Below are positions 35,334-46,862 of a stretch of 64,000 bases of DNA, piece after piece (the first letter of the stretch is position 1; each line of letters opens with the position of its first letter). The translations under genes and the position numbers were made by a program. Origin of the DNA: Pezicula radicicola (Eukaryota > Ascomycota > Leotiomycetes > Helotiales > Dermateaceae); the NCBI GenBank assembly GCA_003008705.1, contig PDUO01000021.1, positions 622,766 through 686,765 of the forward strand. The letters are read 5' to 3'. Below the pieces are notes generated by a model. That model made no database searches, had not been told where the DNA came from, and saw nothing but the letters and a program-made list of their open reading frames with translations.

Positions 35334-37165
35334 GAGACTTCGGTAACGGATCCCAACCAGATTCTAGCCGTCAAGTTCACCTTTCTTACCCAGTGATCTG
35401 GTCACGCAGCAAGCTTAATCAACGACAATCATCCCTCGTGGTTTATGAACATAACACCTTCGACATATGGCTTACTCCACCCATGGAAAGAAGGCCGTGA
35501 TACTTCGCGGCTGCAACGTAATATAACGACCATTACTTTAGCGCCGAAGGAGTCAAAGGTCTCGTGGATCTTTGGAAATATACACGACATCGAGAAGCTC
35601 TATGAAGAGAGTGATTGTTTGGACAGTAACAATGGAGTTGAGGCAAAAGTGTATTTAATATGCAAGATCTGAATTAAATGTTCGCATCAAATGAGCTATT
35701 CAAATGAAGTGAATTACCCAGATCAAGTATTTTTCTGGATCAAGATACCCAAATTAAGTATGTTACTTCAGTAAAGACCTTATGCTTTTATGGAACTGTT
35801 ATTTTAGACTTTAGATGGGCTATAGGATCACGTACCAGTTATTAAACGGTACATACTTTAATTTCTAGAAGACGAGATTGAAAAGTACCTACATTGCAAA
35901 ACTTCACCCAATAAGATCTAGGGTCTTCCCTGAGCTAAGATTCGGCACATAAGTACCGGTATCTTTCGCTGCTCGAACTTCAGGCAGAGTTCAATAACTT
36001 CCGCATGCATGCATCGGCTCAAGCTTATCTGATTATTAGAGACAATATTACCCATAGTGCCCAATCATTACAACACATTAGACACACAAATTCTTCTCGC
36101 TATGATCTACGAACATTGCAAGAAAACTTTAAAGTTTCTTCGGCAAACTTTCATAAAAGCGTTGGTACCTACCCTACCTACCAGCTCATTACTTTTTAGC
36201 AATTGACTTTTTACAAAGCTGGTGTCCCATACCCTACCTACTCTGGAAAGGTACTAAGACAAGAAGTAATTTGAAGGAAGCACAAGAAGTGAAACTTTGT
36301 CTTCGCTTCCGCTATTCTGGAAAAAGTAGACGAGACAACTTTTTCTAGACTTTCCTTTTCCTCACGCAGCTACCCGAGACAAGGCTTCGTTGCCAGGCTA
36401 ATCATTTGAAGTTAGTTTACATGCAGTGGACTAAGTGGCGGCTCTGGAAACACAAACAAAATACTTCTGGTTGCTATTTAACAGAAGATGACTAGGTAAC
36501 TGTAGTACGGATTTCATTAAAAGTTATCTACCTGTGTATAGAATTTACTTACTAGGTCCAGTGCCTACTACCTAGGTATTTGTTATGTACCTACATACTC
36601 CGTACCTTATTCCGTAGCCTTGAAGTGCTGCTCTATGTTTTGTTTCAAATCATGAGTTTCATGTTTGAATGTCGCACGCCTTCCAGATTAATTAAGAACA
36701 TTCTAGAAGATAGTTCACAGACAGACTCAATGATTTCACGAACAGAGTAATGTCTTGTTATTCATTCACTCTGTAACCTCAGTTCATTGATATTTCATCA
36801 ACGCTGGCGCCGCTATAACTAGCGGCATTTGCTGAATATCTAAATCTCCGCAAACCTCTGTCGCCTCCTAATCTCAACTTTTCCTACACCCTTGGCCAAT
36901 TCCCCAGCCTACTAATGATTTACTTTCTTACTTTTATTTCTTTTCTTCAAACTGCAAACGACCTTCAATCCTCTACGAAGGTACAGTAAAGTTGAATTGC
37001 CTCTTGCGCTGCTCCCACGGTCCTTAACGATTCCAGATACGCGTCAGAGGACCAGGGGGGAGGGGCGAAATCGGCCGGCGAACGACGCGGAGTAAAATAC
37101 GCAATCGTGCCATTCGCATCATCAAAACACCACTTTCCATCCGTCGCCAGCACCATATCGACAAG
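35334..37165. other. intergenic region, no gene recognised
   Basis: About 1.8 kb without a recognisable gene. The segment around 35690-35770 repeats AAGTGAATTACC/AAATTAAGTATGTTAC-like words reminiscent of the MITE core, too diverged to call. The stretch just before 37166 should be the promoter of the zinc transporter. Confidence 0.45.
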
Positions 37166-38998
37166 ATGGCGCTGATAACATGGTCCAAGTCAACGCGCAT
37201 CCTGGTTATGCTATGGATTGATGTCGTCTTCTTGGTCTTCGAGCTTGGTGTCGGCGTCGCGGTTGGATCTCTGGCATTGATGGCAGATGCTTTTCACATG
37301 GTAAGGAAGATATTTACCTCTTCAGCAGACATTGTTGCACAGCGCTGATACAAACGGTGCCACTACAGCTCAACGACATAATATCACTGGCGATAGGGCT
37401 TTGGGCTGTCAAAGCTGCACAAAAGGCGCCCACAGATAAATATTCCTTTGGTGTACGTACATTCTTTTGATGAACACATAGTATATACTAAACTTCTGCA
37501 GTGGATGAGAGCTGAAGTTCTTGGAGCCTTTTTCAACGCTGTCTTCCTAATCGCCCTTTGCCTTTCTATTGTGCTCGAAGCCATCAATCGCCTTATCGAC
37601 GTTCAAGAAGTCAGCAACCCGAAGCTCATTCTTATCGTTGGGTCGTTGGGTCTTACTTCTAATCTTGTTGGATTTTTTGTGCTAGGAGGTCATGGCCACT
37701 CTCATGGCCCAGGTGAACATGGACATTCGCATGATCCAGTCAAAGACGCGGAGGAAGGTCACAACCACAACCACTCCCACGAAGGTTCGAACGTTGAGAC
37801 ACTGGTTGACGAGGATGGAGTTCCAGGAGAAGTCTTCCCAGAGGCGGTACTAGCGAAGGCATCGAAACCGAGACAGCTGAGATTTATACCTGACGATGAC
37901 GATGCTGCAACAGCAAAGGACAGTGCCAGTACGATTGATCGTTCGGTCAGCAGGGCCTCCTCCAAAAAGCACAGAAGACGGGCTAGCAGTGGAAGGGGCA
38001 GCCGTTTCACCAGCAATATTGACGACATCAGCATCCATCCAGCCACCTTCAGACAGGACATTATTGCAGCAAGCAAGCCACAACCCGAAGGTAGTTCTAG
38101 CGAGGAACCTTCTGCATCCGAGGACGAAGCTGCTGTAGAGGATGTTGAGGCTTCAACTGAGAACTCCCCCTTGCTTGGCAAACCAAATAAACACAGCGGA
38201 CATGCACACAGCAATTCTCACGCTCATTCTCATTCCCATTCACATGACGGACATTCACACTCTAAAAAAACACGACGGGACTCGTGGCATGCCGGCCATA
38301 ACCACAACAAGCCCAAAAAGGCTTCCAAAGGAGGACACAGTCACGATGATATGGGCATGAACGCCATGATCCTACATGTCATTGGAGATGCTCTGGGTAA
38401 TGTTGGTGTTATTGCATCGGCTCTTGTCATCTGGCTTACTACGTCTCCTTATCGCTTCTATTCTGATCCTGCGGTCTCTCTTTTCATTGCCCTCATTATC
38501 CTAAAGTCGACAATTCCTTTGACCTCAGCATCAGCGAAGATTCTCCTTCAGGCAACCCCCGATCACATTGATGTCAACGATGTCAAAGAAGATATCCAAG
38601 ACATTCCGGGCGTCGTCAGCTGCCATCATGTTCACATCTGGCAATTGAGCGATACCATTGGACCGGTCGCATCAATGCACGTCCAAGTTGCATTCCCTAT
38701 AAATGAGGCCGGTGGCGAGAAGTACATGGAATTGTCAAAGGCAGCCAAGAAGTGCCTCCACGCATATGGAATTCACAGCGCTACCATACAGCCCGAGTTT
38801 TGCCTGGATAAGGACCACGACCACGCTGAAGGGCCAGGCTTTGGCTCGGGGTCCGGCAGCAATGGACCGAGTTGTGGGTCAGAAACCGACTCATGCCTAT
38901 TAGCATGCGTAGACGACTGTGAAGGCAAGGGCTGCTGCTCCAAACGAGCAATAGAGGATCAACATGATCACTCCGATCATGATGGCCACACTCACTAG
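37166..38998 (+). CDS. CDF zinc transporter, ZRC1/COT1 type, 3 exons
   Basis: Cation diffusion facilitator expected to move Zn2+ (and possibly Co2+ or Cd2+) from cytosol into the vacuole by proton exchange. Exons 37166-37300, 37369-37452 and 37502-38998, 571 aa. Helices 1-2 contain the SLALMADAFHML...NDIISL site (HxxxD), helix 5 the HVIGDALGNVGV metal site. A very long His-rich loop lies between helices 4 and 5, with clusters such as GHGHSHGPGEHGHSHD and HSNSHAHSHSHSHDGHSH. It is interrupted by about 100 Ser/Glu/Asp-rich residues. The C-terminal cytosolic domain keeps VVSCHHVHIWQLS. The tail carries several Cys (CGSETDSCLLACVDDCEGKGCC) and a final His cluster, given here as CLLACVDDCEGKGCC and DQHDHSDHDGHTH, that could sense or buffer metal. 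Confidence 0.95.
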
Positions 38999-40124
38999 AT
39001 TTCCTTTTGTATTTTTCTCTCTTTTTCCATGTGGGTACGATATGATTAAAGGCCGCAAGCGAATAAAAGCCTCGATATCTGGGACGGCGTTTATAGGAGT
39101 GTCTTCGCCAGAAGGTGCCTGTTTTAACAGCGAGCAGGCGGGATTTTCATGGTAATGCTATGGTGGCTTTGCGATTAGTTAATAAGATACACTTCAATTG
39201 ATTTTGCTTTGCCTACTGTCTTCTCCTCACCTTGAGACACACTGTAGTTAATTAAATTACTGTATAAGAAGGTTGGTGTTATTCTCTATAGATGTCCAGT
39301 AAAGGCTAGCTAGCTATTTAGACTATATACCTATAATATATTCTATTACTACTTAATGCGTAGCTACCTTGCATATAGAACGTATCATAGTATAGCTAGA
39401 AAATACTAGTATTTTTAAGTAACTCACTTGATTTGAGTAACTCAATTATCTAACTTACTTACTCTAAGTATGTAGTTTAAAGCTTATTCCTATATAACCA
39501 CATTTTGTACCTACTAAAACTATAAGGGCTAAGCTTCTTAAAACGAAGAATGATAACAAGCTTACATTTAGACTACTCTTATGTCAGGAACAGTGAACTA
39601 GTATCTAGCTAAAGGTATTTAGTTCTTAGTTACTAATATCCGTAGGAAATTTAATATGGCTCGAGAACAGGAGCACAGACAAGAAACACACCTTACATGA
39701 CAAAATTTCTTTAATTCATTCATTCAATTCATACCTCGCCATTTTGTATCGCCTCATCGCTCAACTACCTAATAGATACCACATCTAGATACCTTATCAT
39801 TCCCAGCTACATCCACAACCTCAAGCATACTAGCGAAGAAGCTTTTAAATCTGAAGATCTGTCCGTCTGTCTGCTAACTGACACAGATCCATTTAGTTTG
39901 GTATAAGTTAAATCCCCAACCGGACAAATATGAAAAAATGTGATAATGGTGGTTGATAGATGAGCCCCATTCCCTACCAAGACACCAGAGACCCGTCCCA
40001 TATCCCCAGAGGTTGAACGTCATAGCCTCGTGAACACCGGGAACCCATAGAACACCAGTATGAAACTCCACGCTGCAAGTACAGAACATATAATATAAAA
40101 ATAGCAAAGGTTTAATGATTATAA
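38999..40124. other. intergenic, convergent 3' ends
   Basis: About 1.1 kb between convergent genes. AT-rich with many CTAGCTA-like words. A reversed copy of the MITE core word lies at 39417-39434. No gene seen. Confidence 0.45.
39417..39434 (-). repeat. Copy of MITE core word, reversed
   Basis: The stretch aagtaactcacttgattt is the reverse complement of aaatcaagtgagttactt, matching the core aagtgagttac(c/t)taaat of the element at 61.7 kb and the fragment at 7.9 kb. Terminal repeats were not seen. Confidence 0.4.
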
Positions 40125-41922
40125 TCAATAGCTTAGGTCAACATTCCCTAACTGTGCGATTATTTTGTCTTCCTCGGACATAGTGTGAGTACTACTTGAC
40201 GTCGTTATTTCCGAGAGAGCAGCACTCGTACTGGTGTGTGTTCGCCGCCTGGCTTCTTCGTGGTTAGTAAGCTGAATGCCACTAGCGGCGACGCCTTCGT
40301 CACGTATGTCCTGGAAGCTCCAGCTGGGCTGGAAGTTCTTGCTATTCCATGCACGATCCACTCTCTCGTATAGCTCATCAATCTGCTCGAGAGAGATCTT
40401 CGAAGTTTCATAGACCATGCAGTAGACGAAAATCCAGCCCATAATGCAGAAAGCAGCCCAAAGGAAGAACACTTTCGCTTGCAGGTTTGCATAGCCTGGT
40501 CCTCCACTCACAAGATATGGTGTTCCATAGGCGATTGCAAAATTAAGGAGCCAATTCGATGCCGTTGAAATAGACATAGATTTCGCGCGAACTTTCAGAG
40601 GGTAGATTTCGGATGTGACAACCCAGACAAGTGGCCCCCAGGTCGAGGCGAAGAAGAGTATGAACAAGGACACAAAGACAACGATGACTACGTTGGTGGT
40701 ATAACCTGGCGTTGCTAAAGTCCCGACAAGAGCAACTGTAAATTGTGTTACGGCCATGCCAGCCGCACCAACCATCAGGAGTCGGCGACGCCCCCAGGCT
40801 TCGACTAGAACCATTCCTGGAATAGTGGAGACAACGTTTACTACGTTAAGGATAACTTGGATGACAAAGGGTGACGAGATGCCGGTACTTTTGAAGAACG
40901 TCGTTCCATAGTAGAAGATAAAATTGCATCCTGCAAGCTGTTGAAGCATCTGTAGACAACATCCAGTAAAAAGACGACGGCCAAGGTGAGGAGAGCCAAG
41001 GAATATATCACGGTAATTTGATGGTCCTAGACTGAGCTCATATTCATGATTAGCTTCGATTTCGGCCAGTTCTTCGATTAGTGCAGGATGTGTAATATCA
41101 AGACGACGGAGACGACTGAGTGATAATGCAGCATTATGGTGAAGACCCCGCTTGATGAGAAATCTAGGTGTTTCCGGAAGCAGTAAGAGTCCAACGAGGA
41201 GAACGCCAGCCCAAAGAAATTGGAGAGCAAGCGGTATGCGAAACGCATTGATGCCGTTGATATGTTCTGTAATTATGTTGACAACAGCAGCGAGGAGGAG
41301 CCCGAAGGTAATTGCAAATTGATATGCGCACACTAAGGTACCTCGAATCCATTTTGGGGCCATTTCCGATTGATAAAGAGGGACAAGAACAGATACAACT
41401 CCAACTCCAAGGCCAGCGAAGAATCTAGGCACGTAATGTCAGTTTGTGCAACAGAAATGAAAATAGAGAATCGTCGCACCTTCCCGCAATAAGCATTGGT
41501 ATCGCCAAGGCAAGCGTCTGAAGAAGCACCCCAAAAGAAAATATTCCCATGGCAACAATAAGGGACATCCTTCGACCCAATCTCGAGTCTCCCATGGGTG
41601 CTGCTATAAGTGCTCCAAAGAATGTTCCTGCGCTCAATATCGCAACGATTTGCGAAGACTGCGCAGGCGTTATGTTCGGTTCGTTGTCGGTGGGATCGAT
41701 GTAGCCGGTCGAGAATCGTGATTGGAAAGCGTTCATGGCTACGATTCCGGATATCGTGCTTCATATCGTCAGTCACCATCTTCTCAAGTCCGGAGTCTTC
41801 CCTTACCCCGTGTCATAGCCGAACAGCAGTCCTCCACATGCAACAAACAGACCGACCATGATGGCCGGCGCTGAGGAGCCGGCCACATTGTCAGGTTTCT
41901 GCCAGACGATGCCGTATGGCAT
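40125..41922 (-). CDS. MFS hexose transporter, 3 exons
   Basis: Sugar/proton symporter of the MFS sugar-transporter family, plasma membrane, twelve helices. Exons on the minus strand: 41922-41807, 41758-41480 and 41424-40125, 564 aa. Landmarks: helix 1 with GGLLFGYDTGTISGIVAMNA, given as LLFGYDTGTISGI; the loop-2 motif GDSRLGRRMS; helix 4-5 VSVLVPLYQSEMAPKWIRG; the central PETPRFLIKRG; QQLAGCNFIFYYGT in helix 7; EAWGRRRLLMVGAAGM in loop 8; and the loop-12 PLKVRAKS with a YETSKISLEQIDELY tail motif. The C-terminal tail is of ordinary transporter length, so it is not a Snf3/Rgt2-type sensor. The closest family is fungal high-affinity glucose transporters. Specificity cannot be read. Confidence 0.93.
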
Positions 41923-44885
41923 TATGGCGGTTGAGCGTCGTCAGAATCAGCAAGACTGGTCGTTGTTGAGATCGATGAGGTTCGTCGAGAAGTAGGGATT
42001 GTGGAGAAGTTGTCGTCAATGCTGATCACCAGTCCTTGGTGCGTGTGGTAGCATGCCTATTGGGCGAACGGCGTTCTCGCACAAGCGTAGCCACTGTACA
42101 CCATTCCCCAGGCCCTTCTTCACGTGGTTACTGGCAGGAGGATGTATGTTCTGTAGGAGGCCGAGTGATGCGTGGAAGGCTGGGGTTCAGGTCGCTCAAA
42201 ATGGGTAGAGTCGGGTTTGCGTCTCCTCTGTGGACGAGACAGGCGACGAAGTTGAGATGATGTGAGCGATGGATCGGGGGTAGAAGTGCGTATAATGATG
42301 GATGATTAAGGTGTAGGGCAGATGAGTGGATTGGTGTGGGGAAAGACAGCCGCTGGGGGACTGGGAGAGGTGGGAGAGGGAGGATGGGGTCTGCAGTCGG
42401 GCAGCGAGGGTCTTTCTACTGGACGATCCTCTGCGAGAGAGATGGGAGGTGAATAGGAGCGCAGTAGGCTAGAAGGAGTGTGGTGCATACAGTACAGTAC
42501 AAGCGTGCAAGCGTGCAAGCGTACAAGCGTAGGCGCAGGTTGGTTGGGTCTTGGGAATAGTGTGTTTGGTCGAGGTTGGTGTGTGGCACTGGCACTTTTA
42601 CCAAGGATGCGTAAAAGCCTGGCCTGTCGCCTGCACAGCGAGTCACACGAAGTACGAAGTATGCGGGCCCGGGAGACCAAGACGAAGGAGGATGATGCTG
42701 TGCCTTCAGTAGAGTCATTAACTCCAGGCCTCCGTCTTTGTCGTCGCTGTCGTCGCTTGCTGCTTTCTCGAACAGAGTCTAATTTTATTTTGTGCATACG
42801 TTCGATTTGGCCTGATGTTGGGTCTGTCGAGGCTCAGGGATGGATCAACTTCTATTGTGGAGACGAAGCGAGAGATCTCCCATCATCCAGAGGTTTGGCT
42901 GCCCGTCAACCCACATCGTGGTCCTTGGCTCCAATTTTGATTGATACCTGATTGGATGCTAGAAACGCCTCAATGGTGCTTTAGTGTCTTTGTAAGTACG
43001 CCGTCGTGGCTGCCGGTATTGTTGGTTCTTGTCACCAAACTCATCAGCACAAGAAAGCCTTCATCTCCCGAGCTGAGCTGCTGAGCAGACGGCACCGCGC
43101 ATTGTCTATTCTAATACGATATTGTCATAGAAACGAGTGTCCGCTCCGGCTCCCTACATACATGACTGTCGAAATTAGTGGCCAGCAGCCAGTACCCGAG
43201 GCTCAAGTAGTACAAACCACGTAGGTAAGAACCACGAAGGCAGGCCCTCTTTCATTTGCTGTCACGTTTCTCCTCGAAAGACATCAGCATCATACAGAGT
43301 CTTGTCACTCCACCCCCTCCCCTGACCACCCCGCAATTGTCTCTCTCCACAATCCCAAATATCCACATGTAGGGCTCTCCTCGGCCTCAATCTGAATATC
43401 TGGGGAAAAGTTCGGCTGTGATTGTGTGGGTGCTGCTGCACGTTGACCTTTTCTCCTAACCGGCCCGATGATCAGATGGCATGGAATATCATGTCAGGGA
43501 CGCACCAGTTGTCTTCTGTGCGTTGCTTTCGCAGCTTCTGGAATGGTTTCAAGGAACGTTCTATGCAAAAGGATAAAGTCGGACGTCCGGTAATGGTTCA
43601 GATTGTCCGTCTATTGCTGAGAAAGCATATCATTTGCGCAAGTGCCGCCGAGGGTGATTTTTGACTGTGGATTTCAATGTTGACTGAAGTGACGTGTCAC
43701 AATGGATGTCATCGCTTTGGGAATGTCGAGAACTGTGAGACACATGTTGGAGGACTTTTACAAATCATCATCCATATCATATTTCGATGTTCTTCAGAAG
43801 AGCATGGGCTTCAAGCGAGCCGATGTCCAAAGATGTATTGATGTTATGAGCTCGAAACGCATTAAGCTGCCTGGAAAACCTACTAGCGCGAGGAGAAACG
43901 CTTTTCTTCTTCGAGGATGCTAGTAGCGCTTTGAGGGTTGATGACTCCAAGATTCTATTTGTTAGTAAATTCGTTTTAGTAGCTTAAGCCCTCAGTTTAT
44001 GACTCTTTCTACCACCCCTACATCTTTGAGTTGGGGGTTTCGAGAGAAAGCATAGTCTACAAGATAGGGTGTTCTTGGATTAAGGGCAACACACAGCGGT
44101 TGGTGGTAGTTTCCTCAGCAACCTACATACTCCTCTGCTTTACATCGACAAATACTACTATATCCTGTAACTATACTACCATAGCATCTCGACAAATGGC
44201 CCTCGCTCGCTCGAAGAAATGCTTGCACTCATATTTTGGTCATCATCGAAGATTCTCAGCCTTGAATATGTTCGGTAGCTGGATGTTTGATAGTCGTGGA
44301 CCTAGTCTTCCACTCTACAATAAGAAGCTCCTCTGAATTTTAAAATCTACTCTCAAACACAGCTTAGTATAACAACTGCGATACAAAATAGCCCCTTTTA
44401 TTTCTCATTCCGGCCGCAGTGGCGGTCTCTAGAAGCATCTCCTCTATTCTTAGAAAAAACATCCCAGAAATTCTCCCCTCCCACCTAAAATCCACAATCA
44501 CGTATGCTGTGTAAATAGAGAAAATAATCGTAAATGGATTTTATACAAGGAGATCTAGAATATCTACTAAATAGTTCTTGCATAGCTATCCTCCACTCGA
44601 TTTAGAACGATCATAAGTACCACAAGAATCTGTTTTGTGATAGCTCTTGTAAGCTAGAATCGTAATTAGCTAAGAGATAAATCTAGGTTTGAACAGTTAA
44701 TGTCATGTACATGTACATGTACAGAAAGAGGATTAAGTAACTCTGTGTATTATCCTCTATATATACAATGAAGTAGAGAATCGAACTATGTAAAGAAAGC
44801 TATATATTAGAACAGGAAAGGGAGTAGAGATCTCTTGTCTCGCGACACCTACTTGTGGCAGTAATAGGAGATTAACAATAGGCCG
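41923..44885. other. long intergenic region upstream of the hexose transporter
   Basis: About 3 kb with no recognisable gene. The part near the transporter is its promoter and probably a long 5' leader; it holds C/T-rich tracts and the octamer array at 42500-42531. Open frames at 42306-42951 on both strands are low-complexity. Those at 43422-43664 and 43702-43923 show no family features. A (catgta)3-like repeat is at 44703-44722. Confidence 0.45.
42500..42531. repeat. Four tandem 8-bp units
   Basis: The unit caagcgt(g/a) is repeated four times in direct succession, about 580 bp upstream of the hexose transporter start. Purely a sequence observation; its role is unknown. Confidence 0.75.
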
Positions 44886-45116
44886 CTAATATTCCTTTTC
44901 ATTTTCCTCTTCCTCCTCCTTATTATCACAGGTATCGCCTCTCCTTCTGTAGCAACCATCCCTAGCTCTCCCAGCAACACCAATATCTCAAACTTGCATT
45001 GAATTGGGGACGACATCCCTGATGATGACCCCACGTGCGTTGGTTTTAGGGTTTAGGGTGGGATTGGCAATGGAGGAAGAAATGAGAAGAGCCGTGGCAA
45101 GGTAGGCGAACTTCAT
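44886..45116 (-). pseudogene. Small secreted-protein-like frame with one in-frame TGA
   Basis: From ATG at 45116 the frame begins with a textbook secretion signal (MKFAYLATALLISSSIA, cleavage expected near IA/NP). It runs 42 codons to a TGA at 44990-44988. Beyond that stop the same frame stays open for 33 more codons (DIGVAGRARDGCYRRRGDTC, then an acidic DNKEEEEENEKEY end) to TAG at 44888-44886. The continuation holds two cysteines in a GCYRRRGDTC arrangement, and a Cys codon (TGC/TGT) at the TGA would add a third. This looks like a small, cysteine-containing secreted protein, effector-like in architecture, inactivated by a single change. No homologue is recalled. A short 42 aa secreted peptide, or stop-codon readthrough, are alternatives. 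Confidence 0.45.
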
Positions 45117-46862
45117 TGTGCTACTGAGGACTAGTTAGGGATAGATGTGAATGTGGTCAAATCCATTTTTACAATAAGTGGGTGTATAACGGGAGGCTAG
45201 CGTACTGGATAGTGTTGTTTGAAGGCGTCGAGTAGTGAAGACGGGAGACGGATGTGGGGTAGCTAAGGACGAGGGTTGACGAGATAAGTTAATAGGATGT
45301 ATTACAAACTAATTTATTGAGGAACGTGGAAGATGGGTATAATGAAGATGAATAACTGTGCAAGTAGGAAACTCTTAAATACTTTTCTTCTACTTCACAA
45401 GACCTCTTCGGGAACCTCACGAACCCAACTGTTCAGTTTACACTTGATGTTTCTGATCTCAGTCAAACACAACATTATATAACAGATCAAAAAAGCTATT
45501 CACGCCTCAAATATGCTTACAAGCTTATGGGAGTGCTTTGGCACCAAATCTTGTGTGTGATTTCCCAGATGTATAAACAAACCACACGTTGTGTTATACT
45601 TTTGGGCGTTCGCAAAACCCAATTGCCGACAAGATCTCAGGTAATTCTTTACTAATAAACTTCTACATTTCTAGGATCCCTTTGCTAGTGCAAACTGCCT
45701 ACAGAACCAAGCTACATACTCTGTCGAGGGGGGGAGACAAGACGAGCTCAGTTGAGTATTGTACAAATGACATCACAAAAGGGTTATTGCATTGAGATGA
45801 TGCAAAGACCGGTGGACGAATCCACAACTTGAAACTTAGCATAAAGGCTAAAACAGCCACAAGTGATGATTGTTGAGCTGAACAGACAACTGAAAACTCA
45901 AACTCCCCTATGTATTTCTCGCGCAGTGATAGACTGCAATCCACATAAACAAATGATGCTCTAGCTTCTAAGAGCTAGAACATCAGGTAACCATAATTCA
46001 ACAAAAAACACAATGCCTTTGTAACAATACGGAATAGCACGATATCCTTGAGGTGAAGGGTGAAATCTCTTTAAAGCTCGGAGTGAAGATCCCCCGCATT
46101 TGACGATATCCTTTTTCTGAACTCTGTGTGCGCTGGAAGCTACCGTACTGGACTGCACCTATGAAAAGTAACCCCAGGTCTACCGTACTAAACTGGTTCG
46201 TGCGAACAATTGGAGTTTGTTCCTGACTCGACAAAGCGGAGGATTTGCGATATTGGACGGACACAGTTCCTCATCAAAGACCTTTCGTTGGCCACCTGAA
46301 GAATTCAAATTAAGCTGGCGGTGTTTGCACAACTCCAGTGGACTGGTTGGTGGGAATGGAAGAAGTTGTTGTCAGCCGTTTGTTGCAGAGAATGAGCAAT
46401 TTGTGAGAACTTCATTCCGAGTAATGGACCCTCGCATCTTGCCAAGACATCTTGACATCTGGAAGGAGTTGCATCCTGAGGCATTCCTGCCTTGGTTAGA
46501 TTCGATTCTGAACGTACCGGTATCCAAATTGTGGTACTGGAATTTGTGCTGTATTCCCCAATTTGCTGCACAACAATCAATTCAATTGCGCTGCTGACCC
46601 ATTCTCTTACCAATTGTACTGTAGTTTTCCAATTGCAACCTGTTGAATGCGCTTGATAAATTTAATCTTTCATAGCTCCCGTGCTTGCGCCTTCCCTGCT
46701 TGAAATGCTCGACGTTGTCGGTAAATTTCTAGAGTGTCTACCTACGTCCTGAAGTCCAGTCCAGCTAGGCTGTACGCAAAACAGAGTGAATTCATTCCAT
46801 CAAAACCATCAAGAAAACCATCGATGCATGCCATATGGAGTGCCAATTCAATAGTCACCATC
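45117..46862. other. intergenic region, no gene recognised
   Basis: About 1.7 kb. Open frames at 45699-46264 (minus) and 46217-46597 (plus) overlap and lack family features or splice signals. An in-frame ATG at 46734 could extend the SAS4-domain protein by 43 residues. Confidence 0.4.

Noticed and set aside
42306..42951. Overlapping open frames of 163 and 157 codons on both strands
   Set aside because: Both are low-complexity, Ser/Arg/Pro-rich translations of the C/T-rich leader of the hexose transporter, with no recognisable domain.
43702..43923. 73-codon frame starting MDVIALGMSRTVRH
   Set aside because: A possible short gene, but without splice signals, a signal peptide or a known relative I cannot support it.
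46217..46597. 126-codon plus-strand frame before the SAS4-domain gene
   Set aside because: It begins with a non-ATG codon and has no recognisable motif, and a minus-strand frame of similar length overlaps it.
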